From assembly GCF_009618275.1 (NCBI RefSeq), contig NZ_WIAD01000005.1, forward strand, positions 124,001 to 188,000: DNA of 64,000 nt. The letters are read 5' to 3'. The translations under genes and the position numbers were made by a program. The DNA is from Roseimaritima sediminicola (GTDB taxonomy: Bacteria; Planctomycetota; Planctomycetia; Pirellulales; Pirellulaceae). The stretch's first letter is position 1. Every line of letters begins with the position of its first letter. The notes under the pieces were generated by a model. The model saw nothing but the letters and a program-made list of their open reading frames with translations, had not been told where the DNA came from and did not search any database. Positions 27,782 through 36,305 of the stretch are shown here, piece after piece.

Positions 27782-28621
27782 TTGGCCAACGCAAAGAAGA
27801 TCGAGTTTCTGCTGTTCGATGTGGAAACCGTCGCGGATGGAAATCTGGTTGCAGCGGTGAAGTACCCCCAGGACGAACTCGCCCCCCAGGCGGCGATCCA
27901 GCGTTTTCAGGAGGAGCTGCGGGAAACGCAAAACGGACGCGACTTCATTCCCCACACGTTTCAGATCCCCATCGCGGTGGTGATCGCCAAGGTGGACAGC
28001 GACCTGAACCTGGTGGATCTGGTTTCGCTGGACGAGCCGCAGTTCCGTTCGCACGTGATGACCCAGCAGTTCTGGCGCGGCTGGGAACACTACGATCGGC
28101 CCACCTGGGTGACCTTCAACGGACGCGGCTTTGATCTGCCGGTGATGGAACTGGCCGCCTTCCGTTACGGCCTGTCGCTGGGGCAGTGGTTCTACAGTCG
28201 CGGGGCGGCCTACACCCATCCGCGAAACCGCTACAACGCCTCGTCGCACCTGGATTTGCACGAATGGCTGACCAATTACGGTGCATGTTGGTTTCGCGGC
28301 GGCCTGGACCTGGCCGCGACGCTGCTGGGCAAGCCCGGGAAGATGTCCACCAAGGGGGATCAGGTCCAGGAAATGTGGGACGCCGGCAAGCTGCAGGAGA
28401 TCAGCGATTACTGTCGCTGTGACGTGCTGGATACGTACTTTGTGTTCCTCCGCTCGTGCGTGGTGTCGGGGCGAATTGATTTGAAACGCGAAGCGGAATT
28501 GGTGGATGCGGCACACCGTTGGCTGATAGGTCAAGCGGACTCCTGCAAAGCCTACGAAGACTACCTGTCGTGCTGGGGGGACTGGCACAATCCGTGGGCC
28601 GAAACCGAAAAGGCCGTGTGA
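27782..28621 (+). CDS. predicted 3'-5' exonuclease, PolB-like
   Basis: DEDD-type exonuclease related to the proofreading domain of B-family polymerases (Pfam DNA_pol_B_exo2 group), 279 residues. ExoI is FLLFDVETV (Asp13, Glu15), ExoII is VTFNGRGFDLPVMELAAF and ExoIII is YCRCDVLDTYFVF, giving the Tyr-x3-Asp form. The first codon is TTG at 27782, preceded by GAGGGAGAT; no ATG fits. The stop overlaps the ATG of the next gene by one base (TGATG), so the two are translationally coupled. The real substrate (RNA or DNA) is not known for this stand-alone family. Confidence 0.85.
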   Translation: MANAKKIEFLLFDVETVADGNLVAAVKYPQDELAPQAAIQRFQEELRETQNGRDFIPHTFQIPIAVVIAKVDSDLNLVDLVSLDEPQFRSHVMTQQFWRGWEHYDRPTWVTFNGRGFDLPVMELAAFRYGLSLGQWFYSRGAAYTHPRNRYNASSHLDLHEWLTNYGACWFRGGLDLAATLLGKPGKMSTKGDQVQEMWDAGKLQEISDYCRCDVLDTYFVFLRSCVVSGRIDLKREAELVDAAHRWLIGQADSCKAYEDYLSCWGDWHNPWAETEKAV

Positions 28622-29850
28622 TGAACATCCGCCGCGCAAACCAGCCGTCGATTCCTGTCGCAACCTCTTCCCCTTGGCGGCGACGGGGGACGCTGGCCTT
28701 GCTGGTGGGATGGTTGTTCTGCGGCAGCTTGTCCGCTCAGCCGCCAACGGAGCGGGAATCGATCCGCGTCCCCGGCGCCGGGGTGTTTTCGCCGCGGATC
28801 ATCGACATCCCGGTCGAGGCCGCCCCGGCGATCGTTCCGGATCGACCTCGGCCGCCGTCGCGACTGGACCGCGGCCGCTTGACCACCGAGGACGCGGCCC
28901 GAAGCGGGTTGGTTTTGGAAGCCGTTGCCGATCGGCCGGCGCGGATGGCTCGCGCGGCCCTTCGCGAAGGTCAGTTCTGGGTGGTGGTGCCGATCGATGC
29001 GGACGTGGTGCGCTTGCAATTGGTCGAGGCCGGCGACCTGTGGTCGCTGGCGGCCAGCGGACCGGCCGGAGCGGTGGGCATGGAGCGGTCGCGGCAGGAC
29101 GCGCGCCAGTTGTGGCGAGCGGTTGCGATCGGCGGCGTGCTGCGACTGGACAGCGTGGCGTACCCGGGCCGGTCGCTGGCCGGCAGCGCCGATGGCCTGG
29201 TCCAGCTGGAACGGACCAGCGACGGCGAGGCCCAGCACTGGTTGGCCAATTTCGATCCGCCACCGCCCGCCCTGACTCTGCCGCCGGTGCGGATGGTCCG
29301 ACGCGAGGTGCGTCCCCAGCCAGGCTTGCCGGCCGTGGACGTGCGGCTGGTTAATACGCATCGCGACGGCCTGTTGGTATCGGTGATCGAGATGCGAAGC
29401 GGCCGTGTGACCCACCGCGTCGATCTGCCGCCGCGTGGTTCCCAAACGATTCGTTTGCAGCGAGACGCCGGGGCCGCGATCGTGGAACGGTACCAGGTTG
29501 TCACGCCCGGGGGGATCGTCCACAGCGAAGAGATCGTCACGTCGCTTCCGCCCCAGCCGCTGTACAGCGTGGCGGTCTACGAACGCTACCTCGCCTCGAT
29601 CGCCATCGACCGCACGGGCAAAAGTCCCAACGTGGTCGAGGACATCAATTACCAGAGCCGCGGCGTTGGGCAGTTTCTGTTGCCGGCCGGCGCGGAGCTG
29701 GATCGCGGGGCGTCGATCGACGTCTACGCTCGCGCCCGAGCGATGCGGAACCCGGGCAGCCTGCCACCGATCCGTTTGCCCGAGAACGACCGGCCCGGCC
29801 GCGATCCGCTGCAGCAGACCCTGGACGAACTGGGCGTTCCGCGTCGCTGA
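28621..29850 (+). CDS. exported protein of unknown function
   Basis: 409-residue exported protein I cannot assign. A basic start and hydrophobic core (GTLALLVGWLFCGSLSA) form a signal peptide with cleavage near LSAQ. The mature part is beta-rich (for example FWVVVPIDADVVRLQLVEAG and SVIEMRSGRVTHRVDLPPRG), without cysteines, membrane helices or recognised repeats, and ends with a charged tail. ATG 28621 overlaps the exonuclease stop by one base, which indicates coexpression even though the two products would be in different compartments. Possibly a planctomycete envelope protein. Confidence 0.75.
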   Translation: MNIRRANQPSIPVATSSPWRRRGTLALLVGWLFCGSLSAQPPTERESIRVPGAGVFSPRIIDIPVEAAPAIVPDRPRPPSRLDRGRLTTEDAARSGLVLEAVADRPARMARAALREGQFWVVVPIDADVVRLQLVEAGDLWSLAASGPAGAVGMERSRQDARQLWRAVAIGGVLRLDSVAYPGRSLAGSADGLVQLERTSDGEAQHWLANFDPPPPALTLPPVRMVRREVRPQPGLPAVDVRLVNTHRDGLLVSVIEMRSGRVTHRVDLPPRGSQTIRLQRDAGAAIVERYQVVTPGGIVHSEEIVTSLPPQPLYSVAVYERYLASIAIDRTGKSPNVVEDINYQSRGVGQFLLPAGAELDRGASIDVYARARAMRNPGSLPPIRLPENDRPGRDPLQQTLDELGVPRR

Positions 29851-29891
29851 AAGTGTGGCATAGGCACGTCGCAACATTACCTTCGGCATTT

Positions 29892-29999
29892 CTCTCCCTC
29901 TGGGAGAGTCGGGCTCTTAGGCCCGGAGAGGGTTTTCGCAGGGCCCTCCCCGGGCCTAAGAGCCCGACCCTCCCGCTGCGCGGGAGGGTGTTGTCGCGG
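29892..29999. repeat. compound hairpin repeat upstream of mch
   Basis: Three hairpins follow one another: CTCTCCC-TCT-GGGAGAG (29892-29908); a perfect 19-base inverted pair starting GTCGGGCTCTTAGG at 29908-29926 and returning at 29950-29968; and a 10-base stem around ACCCTCCCGC-TG-CGCGGGAGGGT (about 29967-29989). The last part with its right flank, 29966-29999, is identical over 34 bases to 55417-55450. It occupies most of the gap 29851-30096 and would form structured RNA in the mch leader if transcribed. Confidence 0.85.
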
Positions 30000-30096
30000 C
30001 TGCGCCCCTGTTTTCAGGTTCGCGGTTTTCCGGTCCAATGGTTCCGTTTGAACCTGTTCGAGTCTGCGGGAAACTGCCTCTCTGGGAAACGCGGGA

Positions 30097-31041
30097 ATGT
30101 CGTTGAATCTTCGTGCTGCCGAGCTCTGCGATCAAGCTTTCGATACAGCCGACGGGGCGGTCGAGGTCCACACCATCGCCGGTGCGTGCGTGATCGATGC
30201 GGGCATCGAAGCGTCTGGCGGCCTGGCCGCGGGATTGTGGTTGGCGCGGGTCTGTCTGGGCGGCGCCGCCGAGGTGCAACTGGTGCCCGAAGACGCGGAA
30301 CGATTTCACAGCGATTTGGCGGTCACGGTGCGCACCGATGCTCCGGTGTTGGCTTGCCTGGGCGGTCAGTACGCCGGGTGGCCGGTGCAGGCCGAGGACT
30401 ACTTTGCGATGGGCAGCGGGCCGATGCGGATGGCCCGTGGAAAAGAAGCCGTCCTCGAAGCGTTGGCGCTGCGGGAAACGCCGGACCGGGTGGTGGGTGT
30501 GCTGGAATCCGACGCGCTGCCCACGCCGGCAGCCGTGGCCACGGTGGCCGAGCAGTGCGGGGTGGCCACCGAGCAGTTGATCCTTTGCGTCGCCCCTTCG
30601 ACGTCGCTGGCCGGTACCGTGCAGGTGGTCGCACGCAGCGTGGAGACCGCCATACACAAATTGCACGAGTGCGGTTTCGATGTGGCTCAGGTTCGCAGCG
30701 GGTGGGGCACGGCGCCGGTGCCGCCGGTGGCTCACAAGACCATCGCCGGGATTGGCCGCACCAACGACGCGATCCTCTACGGCGGACGGGTGACGTTGTG
30801 GGTCGACGCCGCCGAAGAAGACGTCGACGCGGTGATCGAGCGGGTTCCCAGCACCGCTTCCAGCGACCACGGACGGCCCTTTGCCGAAATCTTCAAGCAC
30901 TACGAATACGATTTCTACAAAGTCGACCCGAATCTGTTCAGCCCGGCGGTGGTGACAATCGTCAACCTGCGCAGCGGCAGCACGCGCCGCAGCGGCCGCC
31001 TGGACACCGACGTCCTGCAGCGCTCCTTCGAAGGGTCGTGA
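30097..31041 (+). CDS. mch: methenyl-tetrahydromethanopterin cyclohydrolase
   Basis: Converts methenyl-H4MPT to formyl-H4MPT in the archaeal-type C1 pathway that bacteria use for formaldehyde oxidation; cytoplasmic, 314 residues. Recognised from its overall sequence, including VHTIAGACVIDAGIEASGGL near the N-terminus, the central region WPVQAEDYFAMGSGPMRMAR, and HKTIAGIGRTNDAILYGG. The enzyme is known from planctomycetes, methylotrophs and methanogens. Its TGA overlaps the GTG start of the ATP-grasp gene (GTGA), the same neighbour order (mch-orf5) as in methylotrophs. Other pathway genes (fae, mtdB/C, fhc) are not in this window. Confidence 0.92.
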   Translation: MSLNLRAAELCDQAFDTADGAVEVHTIAGACVIDAGIEASGGLAAGLWLARVCLGGAAEVQLVPEDAERFHSDLAVTVRTDAPVLACLGGQYAGWPVQAEDYFAMGSGPMRMARGKEAVLEALALRETPDRVVGVLESDALPTPAAVATVAEQCGVATEQLILCVAPSTSLAGTVQVVARSVETAIHKLHECGFDVAQVRSGWGTAPVPPVAHKTIAGIGRTNDAILYGGRVTLWVDAAEEDVDAVIERVPSTASSDHGRPFAEIFKHYEYDFYKVDPNLFSPAVVTIVNLRSGSTRRSGRLDTDVLQRSFEGS

Positions 31042-32024
31042 CCTTGAGCCCGCAGCTGTCGCCTACGGATTCGCTTCGCTTTCTGGTGCTGGGACCGGAC
31101 CAGGGTTGGCACGCGACGCAGCTGGCCGAAGCGGCGTCGGCGGCCGGGCACCGTTTGTGGTTCGCCGCGTATGAAAGCCTGTCGGCGAGCATTGATGCTG
31201 CCGGCCGCCACCGCGTTGGTTGCTCCGCCGGAGCGCTCGACCGCTTTGACGTCGTCCTCGCGCGGACGATGCCGATGGGGTCGCTGGAACAGATCACGTT
31301 TCGTCTGGCCACGCTGCATCAATTGGACGGGCCGGCTGCACCGCTGGTGATCAACGGGCCGCGGTCGCTGGAAACGGCGATCGACAAATACGCCACGCTG
31401 GCCGTGGTCCGGCGGCTGGGCTACGACGTGCCGGCGACGACGGTCGTCCAGTCGCGCGGCGAAGCGATGGCCGCGTTCGAACAGCTCGGTGGCGACGTCG
31501 TGGTCAAACCCATTTTCGGTGGGGAAGGGCGGGGCGTGATGCGAATCCAGGATCCTCAGTTGGCCTGGGTTTCCTTTGCCACGCTCGAACGCCTCGGGGC
31601 GATTGCCTACGTCCAGCGTTTCGTGCCTCCGGGCGGCATCGACACGCGGTTGTTGGTGATCGGTTCGCAGGTCTGGGGCGTCCGCCGCCGCTGTCAGGAC
31701 GACTGGCGGACCAATGTTTCCCAGGGCGCTCGCAGTGAAGCGATCGAGGTGGACGCGGCCCAGCGAGAGATGGCCCTGCGGATTGCCGGCGCGCTTGGCT
31801 TGCACATCGCCGCGGTGGATGTGCTGGAAGCCAGCGACGGCCGCCCCCGAGTGTTGGAGGTCAACGGCGTGCCCGGTTGGAAAGGGGCACAGGGGGCCTT
31901 GGGAATTAATTTGGCCGAAGCCATGATCGCCCACGCCGCTCATCTGGTCACCCAGCCCCGCCAGCAGCGCCGCCCCACCGATGCGTATTCGCCGCCCGTC
32001 CTTCCTTCCGTCCCGACACGTTGA
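31038..32024 (+). CDS. ATP-grasp ligase linked to H4MPT metabolism (Orf5/MptN-like)
   Basis: RimK-type ATP-grasp enzyme of 328 residues, likely an amino-acid ligase acting on a pterin cofactor, by analogy with MptN (H4MPT:alpha-glutamate ligase) and with Orf5 of methylotroph C1 clusters. The core GGDVVVKPIFGGEGRGVMRI is the ATP-binding lysine and glycine-rich loop, and AAVDVLEASDGRPRVLEVNG carries the metal-binding Glu and Asn. GTG 31038 starts within the mch stop, a 4-base overlap, implying coupling. It ends in a low-complexity tail that overlaps the beginning of the next gene. Exact substrate is inferred from neighbourhood only. Confidence 0.82.
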   Translation: MTLSPQLSPTDSLRFLVLGPDQGWHATQLAEAASAAGHRLWFAAYESLSASIDAAGRHRVGCSAGALDRFDVVLARTMPMGSLEQITFRLATLHQLDGPAAPLVINGPRSLETAIDKYATLAVVRRLGYDVPATTVVQSRGEAMAAFEQLGGDVVVKPIFGGEGRGVMRIQDPQLAWVSFATLERLGAIAYVQRFVPPGGIDTRLLVIGSQVWGVRRRCQDDWRTNVSQGARSEAIEVDAAQREMALRIAGALGLHIAAVDVLEASDGRPRVLEVNGVPGWKGAQGALGINLAEAMIAHAAHLVTQPRQQRRPTDAYSPPVLPSVPTR

Positions 32025-32026
32025 GC

Positions 32027-33697
32027 ATGAACAAGACCGAGGATCGCAATGTTGCCCGTCGCCTGAGCAAGGTGGCCGCCCTGGTACCCGGCGGGATCGC
32101 CATCGCCACGCCCTTGGGCCGACCGCCCCGCAGCGGACCGCGGTCCTACGATGCGGTGACTTTCGAACAACTGGACCAGCGGACCGATGCCATCGCCCGC
32201 GGGTTGCTGGATTGGGGAGTCCAGCCCGGCATGCGGCTGGCCATGCTGGTCCCCTTTGGTCCCGATTTTCTGGCCCTGACGTTTGGCTTGCTGAAGGCCG
32301 GGGCGGTCGTGGTGTTGATCGATCCCGGGATGGGCCGTCGCAACATGGTCCGTTGTCTGCAGGATGCTCGCCCCGATGGGTTTGTCGCCATCCCGCAAGC
32401 CCAAGCCGTCCGCAGCGTGCTTCGCAAACGCTTCTCGCAAGCTCGCTGGAACGTCTCTGTCGGTGGCAAATGGTTCCTGCCCGGCGGCGGTCGGCCGCTG
32501 GAGTCGGTGGAGGTGACCGGCCGAGAATCCCAGACGGAGCTTCCCACGCGAGAGGACAGCGACGCGGCGGCGGTGATCTTTACCACCGGCAGCACCGGCC
32601 CGCCCAAAGGCGTGCACTACACCCACGGCATCTTTAATCACCAGATCGACCTGATCCGCCAGCGATACGGGATCCAGCCCGGCAGCCGCGACCTGGCCTG
32701 CTTTCCGCTGTTCGGCTTGTTCGACGCGATGATGGGCGTGACCACGATCATTCCCGACATGGATCCCACGCGTCCGGCCGACGTGAATCCGCGCCGCGTG
32801 ATCGAAGCGGTCGAGCAGTGGGAGATCGATCAAGCGTTTGGTTCGCCCGCCCTCTGGAACACGGTGGCCGGATACTGTGTCAAGCAAAACCAACGACTGC
32901 CTACGCTGCGCCGGGTGCTGTCGGCCGGCGCTCCGGTGCCGCCACAGACCCTGGCCATGCTGCGCAGCGTGATCCATCCCGATGGCGAAATCTTTACGCC
33001 CTACGGCGCGACCGAATCGCTGCCGGTCGCTTCGATCGAATCGCGCGACGTGTTGACCGATACCGCGCATCGCAGCCGCCAAGGTGCGGGAACCTGCGTC
33101 GGCACGCGGTTCGAATCGATGCAGTGGCGCGTGATCGAAATCAACGACGGCCCGCTGGCCAGTATCGACGAGACACGCGAAATGCCGGCCGGCGAGATCG
33201 GCGAATTGATGGTCAGCGGTCCGGTCGTCACCGAGCAGTACGTGACGCGGTCCGACCAGAACGCCCTGCACAAAGTTCGCGATGGCGACCGGGTGTGGCA
33301 TCGGATGGGCGATGTGGGATACCTGGACGCCGAGGATCGCTTCTGGTTTTGCGGCCGCAAAGCGCACCGCGTCCGGACCGCCGGCGGCACGCTGTACACG
33401 GTGCCCTGTGAGTCGATCATCAACACGCATCAGGACGTGTATCGATCGGCGCTGATCGGTTTGGGAGCTGCGCCCGAGCAGCATCCGGTGATCGTGGTCG
33501 AACCCTATGGGTCGAGGCGTCCGCGGAGCCCGCGAGCCAAGCAGCGTTTGATCGACGAGCTGAAGCAGTTGGCCGCCTCGCACGAGTTGACCGCGGCGAT
33601 CAGCGACATTCGCATCCACCCGCGGGGGTTGCCGGTAGACATCCGCCACAACAGCAAAATCTTCCGCGAGCAATTGGCCGACGTTTATCGCGGGTGA
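32027..33697 (+). CDS. AMP-forming ligase, OleC-like
   Basis: Member of the acyl-adenylate-forming family, 556 residues from ATG 32027 (TTG 32021 is also in frame). The phosphate loop is VIFTTGSTGPPKGVHYTHG, and the adenine/Mg site region is TPYGATESLPVAS. The phrase CFPLFGLFDAMMGVTTIIPDMD and FGSPALWNTVAGYC are typical of OleC, the beta-lactone synthetase of long-chain olefin biosynthesis, rather than of acetyl-CoA synthetases. OleA, OleB and OleD are not in this window. The start sits 3 bases after the ATP-grasp stop, so it is cotranscribed with mch. Whether it acts in hydrocarbon formation or in an unrelated ligation is open. Confidence 0.78.
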   Translation: MNKTEDRNVARRLSKVAALVPGGIAIATPLGRPPRSGPRSYDAVTFEQLDQRTDAIARGLLDWGVQPGMRLAMLVPFGPDFLALTFGLLKAGAVVVLIDPGMGRRNMVRCLQDARPDGFVAIPQAQAVRSVLRKRFSQARWNVSVGGKWFLPGGGRPLESVEVTGRESQTELPTREDSDAAAVIFTTGSTGPPKGVHYTHGIFNHQIDLIRQRYGIQPGSRDLACFPLFGLFDAMMGVTTIIPDMDPTRPADVNPRRVIEAVEQWEIDQAFGSPALWNTVAGYCVKQNQRLPTLRRVLSAGAPVPPQTLAMLRSVIHPDGEIFTPYGATESLPVASIESRDVLTDTAHRSRQGAGTCVGTRFESMQWRVIEINDGPLASIDETREMPAGEIGELMVSGPVVTEQYVTRSDQNALHKVRDGDRVWHRMGDVGYLDAEDRFWFCGRKAHRVRTAGGTLYTVPCESIINTHQDVYRSALIGLGAAPEQHPVIVVEPYGSRRPRSPRAKQRLIDELKQLAASHELTAAISDIRIHPRGLPVDIRHNSKIFREQLADVYRG

Positions 33698-33698
33698 A

Positions 33699-33862
33699 TT
33701 GGTTGTTGGTTGTTGGCGCCGCGTTTTCAGAGCTCAAATCTCAAGCGGAATCTATGAACGGCCTGCGGCAGGCGAACGCGATAGCCACTTAGGCCCAACG
33801 GGCCGGCCTTAGGCCAGCCCAGGCCGTTGGCCTGGGCTGACCTAAGGTTGCCCCGTTGGGGC
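33699..33862. repeat. nested palindromic repeat between two convergent genes
   Basis: After a (TTGGTTG)n-like start (33699-33716) there is a nested inverted repeat: outer arms GGCCCAACGGG (33792-33802) and CCCCGTTGGGGC (33851-33862), middle arms CCTTAGG (33807-33813) and CCTAAGG (33841-33847), inner perfect stem AGCCCAGGCC-GTT-GGCCTGGGCT (33816-33838). It is located between two convergent genes and could end transcripts from both. The stretch CTCAAATCTCAAGCGGAATCT before it resembles the ends of the 15158-15430 element. Confidence 0.8.
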
Positions 33863-33885
33863 GAGGAGTCCAAAGTCTGGCGACT

Positions 33886-36138
33886 TCAGCTACCGAGGCG
33901 GCTGGCCAGTTGCGGGCTGATCACTTTGGGCAGCTGGCGGATGATGAAGCGGGGGCCGCGAACGATCAACTGCGAGCTGACCGGATCCACGGCCGCGGTG
34001 ATCTCCTCGACGGCGATGCCCACCGAGGCGGCCAAGCGAGTCAGCACGGCATCGGCCTGCGAAGCCTCGACCGGGACGATGGCGACAAGCTCGGAACGGT
34101 CGTAGGAGGCGGCCGAGCCGATCCACCACCGCGAGTCGCCGGCTTGATAAGCCTTTAAGCCGTGCGGCTGCAGCATGTCCTCGAGGACTTCGCCCGCGGT
34201 GACCCCTCTCAGCCAGGGCATCGAATCGGTCGCTGGCGAAAACCCGCCCGCCAAAGCATCGGTCCAGTTGATCAAGGGGAAGGCGTCGTTGGCACGGGCC
34301 AGACGGACGATCAGGTCCAGGGTCGGCTGCGGTTGATCGACCGGCTGCAGCGACGCGCCTTGGCGGACCAGCGGCCATTCGCCGTCGGAGCCGCGGACCA
34401 AGTAGCGGGCGGTGGACTGCCGCGGCAACCGCGGGGGCAGATCGCGAGCCAAACGCATGGCGTCGAGCGTCAAGGCGACCAGCCACTGCTCGGACGCCGT
34501 CGCCTCGGGCCAGGTGAGCCGGCCCTCGGCGTCGAGCTGGACCTCGGCGATCCCCGCCACACGGGACACGATCTTCTTGAATGTCTCGGGGCCGTCCGCG
34601 GCCGGGCCTGCCAGGTCGTCGACTCGCAACGCAGCGGCGATCGCGGCGCTGATCCGCTCCGGGGCCACATCCACCAGAACCGCGTCCTCGGTCACGGTCA
34701 GGCGGCATCCGGCTTGCCCGCACAAGTGCTCGAGCACTTCGCCGGCTGTCGACCAACCGGGCGGCGGAGTGACCGAGACCCGAGGATCGATGCGAGCGGC
34801 GTCCAGCGCGACCATGTCGACGCCCACCGGTACGCCGCTCAGCTGCGCCAACAGGTGCAGCCAGCGAATCAGTGGGGCAGGGCGTTTGTCGAAGGCCATC
34901 CGCCGTCCGAGCCCCAGGGAGACATCGATGTCGCCGATCGCTTCTTCGTCTGCCTGAGCCGCCGCGGGCAAGTCCAATTCAACTTGATCGATCGTCGGCG
35001 GAGCGGCTCGATCGTCTTGTTCGGCCGGCCCGTCCAGGTCTAGGACCTGAACCCAGCGACGCATCGCGGCCGGCATCTCGGTCGAGGCGCCAGCAGTTGC
35101 CGGGTTGGTCGCGGTCGCGTTCTCGGGCGGTTCGCCAGCAGCGTCCTCGGCCGGCACGTCCAGGATCGGATCCGCCAGCAGCGAATCCGCAATCTCTTCG
35201 GCGGTCGGTTGGTGGTTCGTTGCCGGTGGTGGGTTGTCGGTGCTGGGGCCGGCGGGGGGCATCGGTTCCGGTTCGGTCGCCGGTTCTGAAACACCTGGCC
35301 CGGCCGAATCGGTTTGCTCGGCGGAGTCGGTTTGTTCGGCGGGGTCGGTTTGCTCGGCGGGGTCGGTTTGCTCGGCGGGGTCGATTTGTTCGGCCGGATC
35401 GGTTTGTTCGGCGGAGTCGGTGGGAGTCGTGCTCGGATCGGGCGTGGGATCCGTTGCATCGGCCGCAGTGGTGGCGGTCGCTGGGGTCTGTTCTGCCAGC
35501 TGCGGCCGCGGCTCGGATTCGCTTTGCCACCACCGCACGAAGAGGATGAAAGCCAGCAAGCTGGCGGCCAGGGCGACCGTGGACAGGGCGGTGATCAGCC
35601 CGATCTGTCGGCGGCGATGGCTGCGATCGCTCTGCGCAAACGCGGCGGCCGACCAGCGGCTGGCCTGTTCGCTTTGCGCGTCGTGCGGGTCGGCTGCCGG
35701 CGGCACGCCCGCGGCTTGAAAGACGCCCGAATCGCCTGTTTCGCCCGTTTCGGCCGCGGCGGCGCTCGCGGGCGCGGTTGCGGCCGGATCCAGATCATCC
35801 TGGGTGATCGAATCGCGCGTGATGGCTTGGCTGTCGACCGTTCCGTCGGGGCCCACACGAATCCGCGATTCCGTTTCGCCGGCGGGCAACGGCTCTCCGC
35901 CGGCGGGCGCGTGTGCTCCGCTGGCGGGCGCGTGTGCTCCGCCGGCGGGCGTTTGGGGCTGCGGGTCTGCCGGATCGTCCTGGTCTGGGGAACTCGGCGG
36001 AGCCGTGATCTGCACCATCGACCCGCATTTGGGGCAGGCCAGGATCTGTCCGACCAGGCTGCGGTCGCGGACCTTCAGCCGGCTTCCGCAAGTCGTGCAC
36101 TCGATACTGAAAACACCAGAAGATTCCAAGGCGACCAC
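33886..36138 (-). CDS. zinc-ribbon, single-membrane-helix protein with STN-like C-terminal domain
   Basis: Unknown 750-residue protein. A small N-terminal zinc ribbon (Cys14, Cys17, Cys35, Cys38) precedes a low-complexity acidic segment, one membrane helix (LITALSTVALAASLLAFILFVRWW, about residues 180-205), an E/P/T-rich linker with exact DPAEQT repeats, and a C-terminal globular part (from about 380). In it, PAPLIRWLHLLAQLSGVPVGVDM and AGEVLEHLCGQAGCRLTVTED resemble the secretin/TonB short N-terminal fold, and a similar segment returns near residue 620 (VTAGEVLEDMLQPHGLKAY). Zinc ribbon inside and STN-like domains outside the cytoplasm is the predicted topology. Starts with GTG 36138. Probably planctomycete-specific. 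Confidence 0.75.
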   Translation of the reverse strand: MVALESSGVFSIECTTCGSRLKVRDRSLVGQILACPKCGSMVQITAPPSSPDQDDPADPQPQTPAGGAHAPASGAHAPAGGEPLPAGETESRIRVGPDGTVDSQAITRDSITQDDLDPAATAPASAAAAETGETGDSGVFQAAGVPPAADPHDAQSEQASRWSAAAFAQSDRSHRRRQIGLITALSTVALAASLLAFILFVRWWQSESEPRPQLAEQTPATATTAADATDPTPDPSTTPTDSAEQTDPAEQIDPAEQTDPAEQTDPAEQTDSAEQTDSAGPGVSEPATEPEPMPPAGPSTDNPPPATNHQPTAEEIADSLLADPILDVPAEDAAGEPPENATATNPATAGASTEMPAAMRRWVQVLDLDGPAEQDDRAAPPTIDQVELDLPAAAQADEEAIGDIDVSLGLGRRMAFDKRPAPLIRWLHLLAQLSGVPVGVDMVALDAARIDPRVSVTPPPGWSTAGEVLEHLCGQAGCRLTVTEDAVLVDVAPERISAAIAAALRVDDLAGPAADGPETFKKIVSRVAGIAEVQLDAEGRLTWPEATASEQWLVALTLDAMRLARDLPPRLPRQSTARYLVRGSDGEWPLVRQGASLQPVDQPQPTLDLIVRLARANDAFPLINWTDALAGGFSPATDSMPWLRGVTAGEVLEDMLQPHGLKAYQAGDSRWWIGSAASYDRSELVAIVPVEASQADAVLTRLAASVGIAVEEITAAVDPVSSQLIVRGPRFIIRQLPKVISPQLASRLGS

Positions 36139-36305
36139 TCACCGAAAACAATGACTCGAACGCTTTCTCCAGTCTACCAGCGAGCGGGCGGTCGCCCTGG
36201 AGAAATAGGGCTTTCCGTGAAAAATGTTGACCCCACCCGATGGGTTCGTCAGGATAAAAGGGTCCGTCCTTGGGGCATTCTCTTCTCGACTTCGGAGCCT
36301 GTTGG

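Noticed and set aside
29853-31037. Upstream part of a long open frame leading into the ATP-grasp gene
   Set aside because: It is a frame-shifted reading of the hairpin repeat and of mch (R/G/A-rich); real translation of this frame starts at GTG 31038.
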